Shown here piece after piece: positions 55,143-64,000 of a DNA stretch of 64,000 nt. The position numbers and the translations under genes are program-made. The stretch covers positions 62,001-126,000 of the forward strand of contig NZ_QTTN01000006.1 in NCBI RefSeq assembly GCF_003386535.1. Direction: 5' to 3'. Under the pieces are notes generated by a model, which saw only the letters and a list, made by a program, of their open reading frames with translations, had not been told where the DNA came from and did not search any database. Numbering within the stretch: position 1 is the stretch's first letter; each line of letters begins with the position of its first letter. This DNA comes from Paenibacillus taihuensis (lineage in GTDB: Bacteria; Bacillota; Bacilli; Paenibacillales; Paenibacillaceae).

Positions 55143-55433
55143 ATGCAACTTAAGAAGCTGAATGACAAGACAATCGACCAGCTGTTCGAGGCGGTTCTAA
55201 CGCTGAAGACAGTGGAAGAATGCTATATTTTCTTTGACGATCTTTGTACGGTGAACGAGATTCAGTCGCTGTCCCAGCGGCTTGAAGTGGCGCGCATGCT
55301 TGGCAAGGGCGCGACTTATAATCAGATCGAAGCGGAGACAGGCGCGAGCACGGCGACGATTTCGCGCGTGAAGCGGTGCCTGAACTACGGCAACGACGGA
55401 TACAAAATGGCGCTGGAGCGTTCGGGACGCTAG
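55143..55433 (+). CDS. yerC: YerC/YecD-family TrpR-like DNA-binding protein
   Basis: 96 residues. The ATG at 55143 gives MQLKKLNDKTIDQLFEAVL, and VEECYIFFDDLCTVNEIQSL, SQRLEVARMLGKGATYNQIE and ETGASTATISRVKRCLNYGND are almost identical to B. subtilis YerC. The helix-turn-helix resembles TrpR. Target genes are not known to me from this sequence. With the yerB-like gene upstream it keeps part of the yerABC neighbourhood. Confidence 0.92.
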   Translation: MQLKKLNDKTIDQLFEAVLTLKTVEECYIFFDDLCTVNEIQSLSQRLEVARMLGKGATYNQIEAETGASTATISRVKRCLNYGNDGYKMALERSGR

Positions 55434-55458
55434 GTTCCGCTTCAGTCCGGGTGAGCAA

Positions 55459-56412
55459 ATGAATGTGATGAAGCCAAGTGTAAACTTAGAAGTAAGACCA
55501 GAAGTGAAACTAGCCGTGAAACCGGGAGTGCTGGTTGTGAGCCACGGCTCGCGCGAAGCGGATTGGGTGCGGCTCGTGGATGATGCGGTGGCAGCTTGCT
55601 CGGCTCTTATGGGCAGCGAGGTGCCGGTCGTGTCTGCTTTTCTAGAGCTTGTTGAAGGCCGTCTGATCCAGGACGGCGTGAATGCATTGGAAGCGGAAGA
55701 CGTGACGGATCTGTACGTCCTTCCGCTTTTTGTGTCGTCCGGAAGCACGCATGTGGACGACATTGCGCAAGCATTCGGCATGGCGCCGGTGTCGGCGACG
55801 CGTGCAGGCGAGCTTGAGCCGTTCGCGGTGCGCGAGGGTATGCGCGTGCGGTTCGGCGCGCCGATCGACGACGACGGAGATATTGCGGAGCTGCTGCTGC
55901 GCAATATTGAGGGGTTGTCGTCGGAGGCGGCGTGGGAGCTCGGCGCGGCGCGGGAAGGCGCGCTGGGCGCGGGAGCTGAGCCGGTGCGGCGGCGCGAGCG
56001 CTTGCTGCTCGTCGCGCATGGCTCGCGCGAAGCGGTGTTTCACGGCCGCTGGCGCGATGGTATGGCGGCGCTGGCGGAACGGGTGCGCGAGCTCGGCGGC
56101 TTCGCGGGCGCGCATAGCGCGATGCTGCTGCCGAATCAGGCGGCGTGCAAGCTCGGGGCATTGCAGCGGCGGTATCCAGATGATGCGTTCATCGTGGTGC
56201 CGCTTTTTCTTAGTGAGGGCTTTTTTACGCGTACGGTCATTCCGACTCGTCTTGCCGGTTTGAATTATCGGTATAACGGGCGGGCGCTGCTGCCGTCACC
56301 GCAAATTGCGCGCTGGATGGAGCGGCAGATTCGGGAATGGCTTCGGGATTTGGATGATATAGATAAGATGGATGATATGGGCAGCGCTGGAAGCGGCAGT
56401 TTGGGAAGTTAG
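55459..56412 (+). CDS. CbiX/SirB-type sirohydrochlorin chelatase-like protein, two-domain
   Basis: 317 residues. Two CbiX halves are present, each opening with the HGSR metal-binding motif: GVLVVSHGSREADW (about 24) and LLLVAHGSREAVFHGR (about 188). LYVLPLFVSSGSTHVDDI and FIVVPLFLSEGFFTRTVIP match each other as the end of each half. It would insert cobalt or iron into sirohydrochlorin (cobalamin or siroheme). No other tetrapyrrole genes are adjacent, so the metal is uncertain. The first 20 residues contain short VNLEVRPEVKLAVKPG repeats. Confidence 0.8.
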   Translation: MNVMKPSVNLEVRPEVKLAVKPGVLVVSHGSREADWVRLVDDAVAACSALMGSEVPVVSAFLELVEGRLIQDGVNALEAEDVTDLYVLPLFVSSGSTHVDDIAQAFGMAPVSATRAGELEPFAVREGMRVRFGAPIDDDGDIAELLLRNIEGLSSEAAWELGAAREGALGAGAEPVRRRERLLLVAHGSREAVFHGRWRDGMAALAERVRELGGFAGAHSAMLLPNQAACKLGALQRRYPDDAFIVVPLFLSEGFFTRTVIPTRLAGLNYRYNGRALLPSPQIARWMERQIREWLRDLDDIDKMDDMGSAGSGSLGS

Positions 56413-56476
56413 CCCGTTATCGTGTATAGTAGAAGGTAAGTGTGTAAGGTGCGGATGTACTGGAGGTGGTCGCGGA

Positions 56477-57391
56477 GTGACAATTAAACGGGCAAGACTG
56501 ATTTATAACCCGACGTCGGGGCGGGAAGAGATTAAGAAGCGGCTCCCCGACATTTTGCAACGGCTGGAACGCGGCGGCATCGAGACGAGCTGCCATGCGA
56601 CTTCCAGCGAAGGCGACGCGACGATCGCGGCTGCGGAAGCGGCGGATCGCGGGTTCGATATGATCATTGCGGCGGGCGGAGATGGTACGCTGTATGAAGT
56701 GATCAACGGCTTGGCGGAGAAGGACGTGCGGCCCCCGCTCGGAATATTGCCGCTTGGGACGACGAATGATTTTGCCCGGGCGCTTGGCATTCCGAAGCAT
56801 TGGGAGTACGCGTGCGATCTGATTATCCAGCAATACGCGCGGCCGATCGATCTCGGACGGGCGAATCAGCGGTATTTTATCAATATTGCCGGCGGCGGCT
56901 CGCTTACGGAGCTCACCTATGAGGTGCCGAGCAAGCTGAAGACGATGATCGGCCAGTTGGCCTATTATATGAAGGGTCTGGAGAAAATGACCCGCCTCCG
57001 TCCAACGGAGCTTCGCTTGCGCGCGAAGGAAATTGGCGAGATCCATGATGAGATCATGATGTTCCTCATCTGTAATAGCAACTCGGTCGGCGGCTTCGAG
57101 AAGCTGGCCCCGGATGCAAGCCTCAATGACGGGTTGTTTGATGTCGTGGTGATTAAGAAGTGCAACCTCGGCGAGTTCATTCGCCTGGCGTCGCTGGCGC
57201 TGCGCGGGGAGCACTTGAACGATCCGCATGTCGTGCATTTCCAAACAAGCGAGCTTTCGGTGCTGACACCGGATTACGTGCAGCTGAACCTGGACGGCGA
57301 GTATGGCGGCACGCTGCCATGCACGTTCACGATGCTGCCGTCGCATTTGAATATTTTTGTCGATGAAGCAGGCAATTCTACTTATAAATAG
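56477..57391 (+). CDS. dgkB: diacylglycerol kinase
   Basis: 304 residues. The GTG at 56477 follows GGAGGTGG. RARLIYNPTSGREEIKKRLP, IIAAGGDGTLYEVINGLA (nucleotide loop), GILPLGTTNDFARALGIP and the C-terminal NLDGEYGGTLP match DgkB. It recycles diacylglycerol from lipoteichoic acid synthesis to phosphatidic acid. As in B. subtilis, rlmCD (yefA) is next. Confidence 0.93.
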   Translation: MTIKRARLIYNPTSGREEIKKRLPDILQRLERGGIETSCHATSSEGDATIAAAEAADRGFDMIIAAGGDGTLYEVINGLAEKDVRPPLGILPLGTTNDFARALGIPKHWEYACDLIIQQYARPIDLGRANQRYFINIAGGGSLTELTYEVPSKLKTMIGQLAYYMKGLEKMTRLRPTELRLRAKEIGEIHDEIMMFLICNSNSVGGFEKLAPDASLNDGLFDVVVIKKCNLGEFIRLASLALRGEHLNDPHVVHFQTSELSVLTPDYVQLNLDGEYGGTLPCTFTMLPSHLNIFVDEAGNSTYK

Positions 57392-57410
57392 GGGTTTTTA
57401 GAGCAAGAAC

Positions 57411-57462
57411 GGATGGCAAGGGCAAGATCAAGAACGGGATGGCAGAGGCAAGATCAAGAGCC
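57411..57462. repeat. 26-bp imperfect tandem duplication
   Basis: GGATGGCAAGGGCAAGATCA (57411 on) is repeated at 57437 as GGATGGCAGAGGCAAGATCA. It lies between dgkB and rlmCD, a recent local duplication with no clear role. Confidence 0.7.
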
Positions 57463-57495
57463 ATCACTTATGGAAAACGGAGCGGGTAGGGAACG

Positions 57496-58950
57496 ATGAA
57501 GGGCAAAGCAGTGCAAGCGCCAGTGGCGAAGAATGAAGAGGTCGTCGTCGACATTGTCGGCTTGACGCATGAAGGCGAAGGGGTAGGCCGTGCAGACGGC
57601 TTTACCCTTTTTATACAGGGAGCACTTCCCGGCGAGCGCGTGCGCGCGAAGGTGCTGAAAGTGAAGAAAACTTACGGCTATGCGAAGCTGCAGGAGCTGT
57701 TGGTGGAGAGCCCGGACCGCGTCGAGGCGCGATGCCCGATCTATAAGCAATGCGGCGGCTGCCAGCTTCAGCATCTGAGCTACGAGGCGCAGCTTGCGTG
57801 GAAGCGGCAGCATGTGGTGGATAATCTGGAGCGCATTGGGAAGCTCCGGATTGGGGAAGCCGCGGCAGATGGCGCGGTTGTAGTGCATCCGACGCTCGGC
57901 ATGTCCGAGCCGTGGCGTTACCGCAACAAAGCAGCCGTGCCGATGGGCATGGCGGCTGCAGTAACAGGCGGCGACGGCGATGGCTTAGTGTCGCCGGAGC
58001 GCTTGATCGGCGGCTTCTACGCGCGCGGAAGCCACCGCATTATCGACATGGACGAGTGCATGATTCAGCACTCGCGCAATGACGAGATCGTCGCTCGCGT
58101 CAAGGACATCGGACGCGAGCTCGGCATCACGGCCTACAACGAAGAGACAGGCCGCGGTCTGTTGCGCCATGTGATGGTGCGCGTCGGCTTCGTCTCCGGC
58201 GAAGCGATGATCGTGCTCATCACGAACGGCGAGCGCATTCCGCAGGTGGAGCGTTGGGTGGAGATGATTCGTTCGGCTGTGCCAGGCGTGAAGAGTATCG
58301 TGCAAAACGTAAACACGCGTGACACGAACGTCATCTTCGGCGACAAGACCCGCGTCCTCTGGGGCAGCGAGGTCATCTACGACGAGCTCGACGGCATCCG
58401 CTTCGCGATCTCAGCACGCTCGTTCTATCAAGTGAATCCCGTGCAGACGGTGGAACTCTACCGCCGCGCGGTCGAATACGCCGCACTCACCGGCGGCGAG
58501 CGTGTCATCGATGCCTACTGCGGCATCGGGACAATCTCGTTATTCTTAGCCCGCGCAGCTGGTAACGTCTACGGTGTAGAGATCGTGCCGGAAGCCATCG
58601 AAGACGCTAAGCGCAACGCCGAGCTGAACGGCATCACGAACACTTCGTTTGAAGCCGGCCCAGCCGAAGTCGTCATCCCGCGCTGGCGCAAAGAAGGCAT
58701 CGTAGCTGACGTCATCGTCGTCGACCCGCCACGCAAAGGCTGCGACGAAGCGCTTCTGGAGACGATTCTGGCAATGAAGCCGGAGCGCGTGGTGTACGTG
58801 TCTTGTAATCCGTCGACACTGGCACGCGACCTGCGTGTGCTGGAAGACGGCGGCTACCGCACGGTAGAAGTGCAGCCGGTGGATATGTTTCCGCATACGG
58901 TGCACGTAGAATCCGTAGCTTTGTTGGTGCGGAATGGTACAGATCGCTGA
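57496..58950 (+). CDS. rlmCD: 23S rRNA (uracil-5-)-methyltransferase (RlmCD type)
   Basis: 484 residues. A TRAM RNA-binding domain (about 15-70), iron-sulfur cysteines ([13 protein letters not shown] and later DECMIQH), and the methyltransferase with [34 protein letters not shown] and the catalytic [13 protein letters not shown]. In Gram-positive bacteria this single enzyme methylates U747 and U1939. No terminator is seen within 100 bases, but one lies at 59133. Confidence 0.93.
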   Translation: MKGKAVQAPVAKNEEVVVDIVGLTHEGEGVGRADGFTLFIQGALPGERVRAKVLKVKKTYGYAKLQELLVESPDRVEARCPIYKQCGGCQLQHLSYEAQLAWKRQHVVDNLERIGKLRIGEAAADGAVVVHPTLGMSEPWRYRNKAAVPMGMAAAVTGGDGDGLVSPERLIGGFYARGSHRIIDMDECMIQHSRNDEIVARVKDIGRELGITAYNEETGRGLLRHVMVRVGFVSGEAMIVLITNGERIPQVERWVEMIRSAVPGVKSIVQNVNTRDTNVIFGDKTRVLWGSEVIYDELDGIRFAISARSFYQVNPVQTVELYRRAVEYAALTGGERVIDAYCGIGTISLFLARAAGNVYGVEIVPEAIEDAKRNAELNGITNTSFEAGPAEVVIPRWRKEGIVADVIVVDPPRKGCDEALLETILAMKPERVVYVSCNPSTLARDLRVLEDGGYRTVEVQPVDMFPHTVHVESVALLVRNGTDR

Positions 58951-59132
58951 GATTGCAGTGGTGGAGCGGCTTTGGGGAGTAGTACAGATGGTACGGAAGT
59001 GTGAAACAGAGGCTAGGAAATAAGTGAGTTGACTGATTGTTGACGAAAATGGTTGCTAAAATGAATAGCTTTTCTGAGCATCGTCACTAACCTTACACTC
59101 GAAAGTTTATACTTGAGGAAGTTGGAACTATG

Positions 59133-59174
59133 GAGGCATCCTTTCTAGGGGGACTAGGAAGGTGTCTCTTTTTA
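59133..59174 (+). terminator. terminator downstream of rlmCD
   Basis: GAGGCATCCTTTCTAG (from 59133) pairs with CTAGGAAGGTGTCTC (to 59168) with some G-U pairs, then TTTTT. The 180 bases between the rlmCD stop and this hairpin hold no gene. Confidence 0.75.
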
Positions 59175-59256
59175 TGTTTATGTTATGGAACTGAAAGTTT
59201 ATATGCCGTATGCCAATAAATAAATTAGCCCGACGTAACCAAAGAATTCAAAAAGA

Positions 59257-60210
59257 TTGAGGAAGCGAGAAGATGGGAAAGTGTATCGAGCTGGAAAAAC
59301 GATTTGGGACGAGGGCGAGAGTATTGGATTCGTCATCTATGCCGCCACGGTCAAAAAAGCCTGTGCTCACCATAGTGACAATGCATCACCGTTGTGGCAG
59401 AAAGGACAATTTACTTTAATCCACATCAATCTGGGCATATACGACTGCTTGCTTGAGTATGTGGGAGGTGCACTGCAATGAGCTTGACCCACGATCGCGA
59501 CGAGATTTCCGCCTCTGCAAGAAGCTCGTGCTCAGCTAACGTGCGGTAACTCTATACGAGACGGAAGCTACGCCCAAGCAGGAGGAGTTTCTATACCGCG
59601 TACTCGCCAAAGAAATGGAGAGCTGGGAGCGAAGCCGCAGCCGCCTCATGAGCCGGCCGGGTTTCCGGTCTACAAGACGCTCGACGGTTATGCCCGGCAT
59701 GGCGTCAAGCTGCCGACATCGCTGTAATGGAGCGATTTAGCGGAGGGCACCTTCATTCAAGGCGGCCGGAATCTTGTACTCTACGGCCCCGTCGGTACGG
59801 GGAAGACTCACCTTGCGATTGAGACAGGGCTCCGCGCGTGCGAACTTGGCATGACCGTAAAGTTCTACCGTGGCTGAACTTGTGATGCGACTGGCCGAAG
59901 CCAAAAGAGCCGGCACGCTCGAGAGGCTCATGACCGAGATCCAACGGACCCAACTCCTCATTCTGGACGAGTGGGGTTACAACCCGTTGACAAGGAAGGC
60001 TCGCAGTTGCTCTTCCGCGTGATAGCCGACAGCTACGAGAGCTGCAGCCTTGTCATTACCACCAATCTCGAGTTCTCCAAATGGGGCTCCGTCTTCACCG
60101 ACGACCAGATGGCCGTGGCCATGATCGACCGGCTGGCGCACCGCTGCCATCTGCTCGTATTTGAAGGCGAGAGTTACCGGATGAAGCATGCCCTGATGAA
60201 AGAACATTAG
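59257..60210 (+). mobile_element. decayed IS21-family remnant with broken istB-like ATPase
   Basis: An AAA+ helper protein of the IstB type is readable only by changing frames: LVLYGPVGTGKTHLAIETGL (Walker A) in one frame, VAELVMRLAEAKRAGTLERL and TQLLILDEWGY (Walker B) in the next, then SQLLFRVIADSYESCSLVIT and ending MKHALMKEH at 60207. There is an in-frame TAA at 59725 and at least three frameshifts (before 59700, near 59869 and 59985). The frame before it (59257-59481), ending IYDCLLEYVGGALQ, could be the end of an istA transposase. No complete transposase or clear terminal repeats are seen, so it is inactive. Confidence 0.75.
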
Positions 60211-60684
60211 GAGACGACCTCGAACGAACCTACGAGTGGATAGCAATAGTCTCGCCGAAATGGAAGTTGCCATTGAACGCTTGCGAAAAGAATTCCGACA
60301 ACTGAAAGCAACGCGACGCTCTCGAAGAAGGAAGTCTAGCGCTGTGCCGTAAGCTCACTGAACCTGCAGAACTCGATTTTTGAAGCCAAAACCGCGAAGA
60401 GAAATAGCCATGTGAACGCTGGGGAAAATTGCACGATTTTTCGGGGGGATTTTGCTTGAAGAAATAATGCTTAAGAGAGCCCAGCGACATCCAAACAGCA
60501 TTACACGCGCGGGATACCTCAGCTCAAAAGAGCGAGAACCCGATCCAAAGAGACTTCAAATCCTCAGCTCCTAACCAAAAGTGGCTACAGGATATCAGGT
60601 AAAATGTCGTAATATGTATATAGGACTTTAGAATGTTTTAGTTTTTGGTAACTAATTTCTTTATGGATGTTATGGAGGTTTAAT
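60211..60684. other. transition region between IS remnant and AT-rich gene, no gene seen
   Basis: To about 60600 the composition matches the IS remnant and there are only short broken frames. From about 60600 on, base composition shifts abruptly to AT-rich. The last 15 bases hold the ribosome site TATGGAGG of the next gene. A search for IS21-type ends here was not conclusive. Confidence 0.5.
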
Positions 60685-63600
60685 ATGGTGTTTAGTTCAT
60701 ATAGTTACGTAAAAATGAGTGAAAGTCAGAAATATATAGAAACCTTATGTAATGAATACATAGAAAAGCATATAAAGGAACAAGAACGTGATGAGCTTAT
60801 TCATGAAAATAACATAGAAAAGCGTGATATTAAGGGGTATCATGGAAGAGAAATTCTTGAATTGCTGCAAAATGCAGATGATGCTTACCAGAAGAGTATT
60901 GATGAAGGAAATAAACCAGACTGTGAACTAGAAGTATTAATTGAGTTTAAAAATAATATACTTAAAGTTTCAAACACAGGTACATTTTTTGATAAGGATG
61001 GCATTAAGGCTATAGTACAAGGAAATAACAGTTCAAAATCAGGTAAGTATATTGGCAATAAGGGGACTGGTTTTCGTTCAGTATTAAACTGGGCTGATGA
61101 GATAAGAATACATTCAGGAGAATTTAATATCAGGTTTGCTAAAGAAATTGCTGATGAACTATTTCAAAAAAATAAATCAGAAAAACAAATTGCTAAGCAG
61201 TTAAATAAGCAGCTTAACTTATATATTCCAATATTAGCTGTTCCCCAAAATATTGAACCCTGTCAAAAAGATAGAATGACATCGATAGAAATTTTTGTGA
61301 ATCCAGTAAAAACGCTAGATGATTTTGGAGTATTACAACAAATTAATAATATTGATCTGAGAATTCTTCTATTTCTCCCTAACATTAGCCGCATTACTAT
61401 TGAAACTGAAGAGAAGAATTTTATTTATGAGAGAGAAGTAAATAATGGTGAACTTAGATGTTTAACATTAAAAAAGTATGTTAACGATGAGAACCAAATA
61501 CTAGAGACTTTTTACGTTTTTGATAAAGTAATTGAAAATGCAATTGAAGAGGATGACATTAAGAAGGATATCCGTTTAGCAATCGCAGTGCCGCAGAATT
61601 TTAAAAGTTTCCAAGCAGGAAATATATATTCATTCTTTCCTTTATTAAATGTGGAGTCTCCATTTAATTGTGTGATGCATGCGTCATACATTTTGGGGGA
61701 CCATCGTGATTCAATAAGCAGAACTGATGCGAATAAGATGATCATTATAGAGCAATTAAAATTTTTAGTTGAGGTTGGTGAAAAATTCACATCCAACCAA
61801 TATGCTGATACAGCTTTACGTTTGCTAACTCCAGTTAATATAAAGCAAACGAATTGGAAGTTTCCGCTTTCGTTTTCGCAATTTGGAGATTTAGAAGATT
61901 ATTATTTTCAATTACTTGAACATGCTAAAGTTTTGCAAACAGTAAATGATGAATATATCTCAGTTAAAGATAATCCGAAAATTTTTGATACTGGGTATCC
62001 TCAATTTTTTTTAGGTGAGAAGTTTAAAACTTTTCTAAAGCCTTTACCCAGTGAGAGTGCTATGTTTATTCAATCTATGTTGAGACGATTGTTTAAAAGT
62101 CTAACTGCCGATGAATTTGAACTATTGCCAATAATTAATAGCTTAACAAATGAATGGACAATATCACAAAGGGTTGAAGTATTTAACTGGTGGAATCGTA
62201 ACTATTCAAAATCATTACCTGAATTGTTAAAAACACAAAATGGTAATTGGTTAAAGTTCGATATGGATTGTTATTTCTTAGTAGGAGAATTTTCTAACAA
62301 AGGACTTCCTTCATGGGTAAACGTACCGTCTTTAGATAGTGAGTATCAGCAGCTATTATTTAAAGGTGCAGAACAATTACCAGAGGTACGTAAAATTAGA
62401 GAAACTGATAAGGAAACACATATTTCACGTATAATATCTCAAAGAAAAATATATCCATTGGTTAAATTTACCTATCGTGATCGTAGTAATATTATATCTA
62501 CGGTAAATAGTTCAGTAGATAGTTATAGCAAAGCAATAGATTTTGTAAAGTGGCTTTGGAGTAATTATAGAAAAGAAGAGGACAGTTGGACACCTCCAAA
62601 AGGTTCAGAACAATCTCCTATCAAATATAATTTCCCCAATGCGAAAGACAACAAAGTACAAAATAGCCAGCAATTATATTTTGGACGTGCGTATGAGAGA
62701 GAGTGGGTAAGAAATCTATTTGATGACACATATGAAGAATTTCCGTCTCCCGATCTTTTTTCAATCAGCAATGAGGAAGCTTTAGACTTTGTAAGTTTTA
62801 TATCAAAATTTGGAGTGAAAAAGTTTCCTGCAATTGCAACAGTGCAGATCGTAACACCATTAGATTCTTACGTAACAGAGTATAAGAAGTTAATTCAACA
62901 AAATGCAGATCTCGGATCTTCAACTACTATTTATGTTCGCTGTAAGTTGCCATTTATATCCCATCTCCAAGACAAGTTAAAAAATATAACTACAACAGAT
63001 ATTATAAAGTGGATATATGAAGATTATACGCTAAGATCATATTTGACCAGTCCATACTATTCTGAAAATGCTGAAATAACATATCAAGGTAATTTACAAC
63101 AATATGAAAGAAGATATCAAGGTCCAATTAAAAACTATCTATTGCGCGTGTTTAATGAAGTCAAATGGATTGAAATAGGTGGAAAGAGATATGCACCAAA
63201 GCAAATTTTGAAAGACATAAACTCAAGGAATAACGGAAAATTCTCTGATTTAATACCAGTAATAGACGTTCAGTATATTCAGGATATAGCATATCGTTTA
63301 GGGATCGATTATTACGAAGTTCTTGGAATTATAGAGCTTTTTGACTTCTGCGACAAAGTTACGGATCTTTCTTCTAATGATTTTTATAGTTTGATGCTGA
63401 AACTTCCCGAGTATAATTTTGAAAAAAGTGTGGAATTGTCAAAGTTAATTTATCGAATCATTGAACAATCACATTTCACAAAAAAATATGAAGACTCTGA
63501 AAATAAAAAGAGGTTTTTTGAGGCTGGTAAGGTATTAGTTCAATTCCAAGGTGTACTCCAACACTATCCAGCTAAAAAAGCATATTTGCCAAGTTCGAGG

Positions 63601-64000
63601 ATAATTAGTAAGAATAATGTGCCAATTGTTGAAAAAGGACAACGTACCAATAATGACAATTTTATTAGAACGTTTGGTTGCCAATTGTACAATAAAGATT
63701 ACGCAATTATAAAAGAGTCAGTCTCAGAAAGTAAAAGTAATCCTGACTTTCAACTCTATTTCAATGAGTTTCTAAAGTATGCCGCATCATATAGTGAGCG
63801 AAATGAAAATTTTGAACGTGATATTAAAAGACTTTCCGTTGTGTTGGTGGATAAAATTTCAATTATTGAAAATGATCAAGTGGCAGAAATTACAGATGAA
63901 TATATCTGCATTAGGGAAACTGCTACGAGCTGGTATATTACCGTTTTTGGAAATGAGTTTGAAATTAATCTAGTTTCGGAAGCGATAGAAAATATATGTG
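60685..64000 (+). CDS. giant sacsin-like GHKL ATPase, partial (runs off window)
   Basis: At least 1105 residues without a stop. The ATG at 60685 follows GGAGG (60674-60678). The N-terminal GHKL ATP-binding fold is readable: HGREILELLQNADDAYQ (N box, about 53-69), LKVSNTGTFFDKDGI (about 93-107) and IGNKGTGFRSVLNWADEI (glycine-rich lid, about 123-140). CVMHASYILGDHRDSISRTD near 330-350 resembles the Arg segment after sacsin-type ATPase domains. The remaining 750 residues are unassigned. Codon use and AT content are quite unlike the upstream genes, and an IS21 remnant adjoins, so it was probably acquired by transfer. Large proteins with this ATPase are often found in phage-defence islands; that role is inference here. 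Confidence 0.8.
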   Translation, partial: MVFSSYSYVKMSESQKYIETLCNEYIEKHIKEQERDELIHENNIEKRDIKGYHGREILELLQNADDAYQKSIDEGNKPDCELEVLIEFKNNILKVSNTGTFFDKDGIKAIVQGNNSSKSGKYIGNKGTGFRSVLNWADEIRIHSGEFNIRFAKEIADELFQKNKSEKQIAKQLNKQLNLYIPILAVPQNIEPCQKDRMTSIEIFVNPVKTLDDFGVLQQINNIDLRILLFLPNISRITIETEEKNFIYEREVNNGELRCLTLKKYVNDENQILETFYVFDKVIENAIEEDDIKKDIRLAIAVPQNFKSFQAGNIYSFFPLLNVESPFNCVMHASYILGDHRDSISRTDANKMIIIEQLKFLVEVGEKFTSNQYADTALRLLTPVNIKQTNWKFPLSFSQFGDLEDYYFQLLEHAKVLQTVNDEYISVKDNPKIFDTGYPQFFLGEKFKTFLKPLPSESAMFIQSMLRRLFKSLTADEFELLPIINSLTNEWTISQRVEVFNWWNRNYSKSLPELLKTQNGNWLKFDMDCYFLVGEFSNKGLPSWVNVPSLDSEYQQLLFKGAEQLPEVRKIRETDKETHISRIISQRKIYPLVKFTYRDRSNIISTVNSSVDSYSKAIDFVKWLWSNYRKEEDSWTPPKGSEQSPIKYNFPNAKDNKVQNSQQLYFGRAYEREWVRNLFDDTYEEFPSPDLFSISNEEALDFVSFISKFGVKKFPAIATVQIVTPLDSYVTEYKKLIQQNADLGSSTTIYVRCKLPFISHLQDKLKNITTTDIIKWIYEDYTLRSYLTSPYYSENAEITYQGNLQQYERRYQGPIKNYLLRVFNEVKWIEIGGKRYAPKQILKDINSRNNGKFSDLIPVIDVQYIQDIAYRLGIDYYEVLGIIELFDFCDKVTDLSSNDFYSLMLKLPEYNFEKSVELSKLIYRIIEQSHFTKKYEDSENKKRFFEAGKVLVQFQGVLQHYPAKKAYLPSSRIISKNNVPIVEKGQRTNNDNFIRTFGCQLYNKDYAIIKESVSESKSNPDFQLYFNEFLKYAASYSERNENFERDIKRLSVVLVDKISIIENDQVAEITDEYICIRETATSWYITVFGNEFEINLVSEAIENIC

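Overview
The window looks like chromosomal DNA of a Paenibacillus-like member of the Bacillales. The evidence is moderate-to-high GC coding sequence with strong AGGAGG-type ribosome binding sites, frequent GTG/TTG starts, a B. subtilis-type purEKBCSQLF-MN-(H)-D operon behind PurR-type boxes and a guanine-class riboswitch, yerB/yerC and dgkB/rlmCD neighbourhoods, and a SinR/SipW/TasA biofilm module. Species cannot be fixed from the sequence alone.

Layout. 1-4.8 kb: a SinR-like repressor (cut by the window edge) diverges from a biofilm-fibre locus (TapA-position protein, SipW, TasA), followed by a TasA-like protein with an LPKTA sorting signal and its own class D-like sortase. 4.9-7.0 kb: inositol monophosphatase, a GntR regulator and a frameshifted DUF1648-type membrane protein. 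7.4-10 kb (minus): hemL and an LCP cell-wall ligase. 10.1-14.1 kb: three-gene ABC-2 exporter, peroxiredoxin, Asp/Glu racemase-like protein. 14.2-19.6 kb: MoxR ATPase / DUF58 / transglutaminase operon. 19.7-21.8 kb (minus): M23 peptidase and bactofilin; 22-23.1 kb: a chromosomal ParM-like actin. 23.3-27.9 kb: guaA, a PrsA-like foldase, and pbuG behind a purine riboswitch. 28-30.4 kb (minus): ABC exporter plus TetR with twin operators. 30.5-45.4 kb: the complete de novo purine operon, in which PurH is split into a formyltransferase-only protein and an archaeal-type PurO-like cyclohydrolase. 45.9-50.7 kb: polysaccharide deacetylase, lipoprotein, two-component system. 51-59 kb: YerB-like lipoprotein, DUF47/Pit phosphate transport, YerC, CbiX-like chelatase, DgkB, RlmCD. 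59.2-60.2 kb: a decayed IS21-type remnant. 60.7 kb to the edge: a very AT-rich, at least 1105-residue sacsin-like GHKL ATPase gene, clearly of foreign composition and the probable border of an accessory (possibly defence) island.

Two things stand out beyond the genes. First, five intergenic arrays, each of four short repeat units (mostly quasi-palindromes of about 21-24 nt), are set at 50-51 bp with, in three arrays, a middle step of 61-65 bp. The unit sequence differs between arrays while the A-rich spacers look alike. They lie at the ends of operons, and in two cases the last unit is itself the transcription terminator. Second, two gaps inside the pur operon (before purC and before purM) carry the same roughly 67-nt hairpin element with a covarying base pair, each sitting inside a longer stem whose sequence is not shared between the copies. 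Both deserve genome-wide searching.
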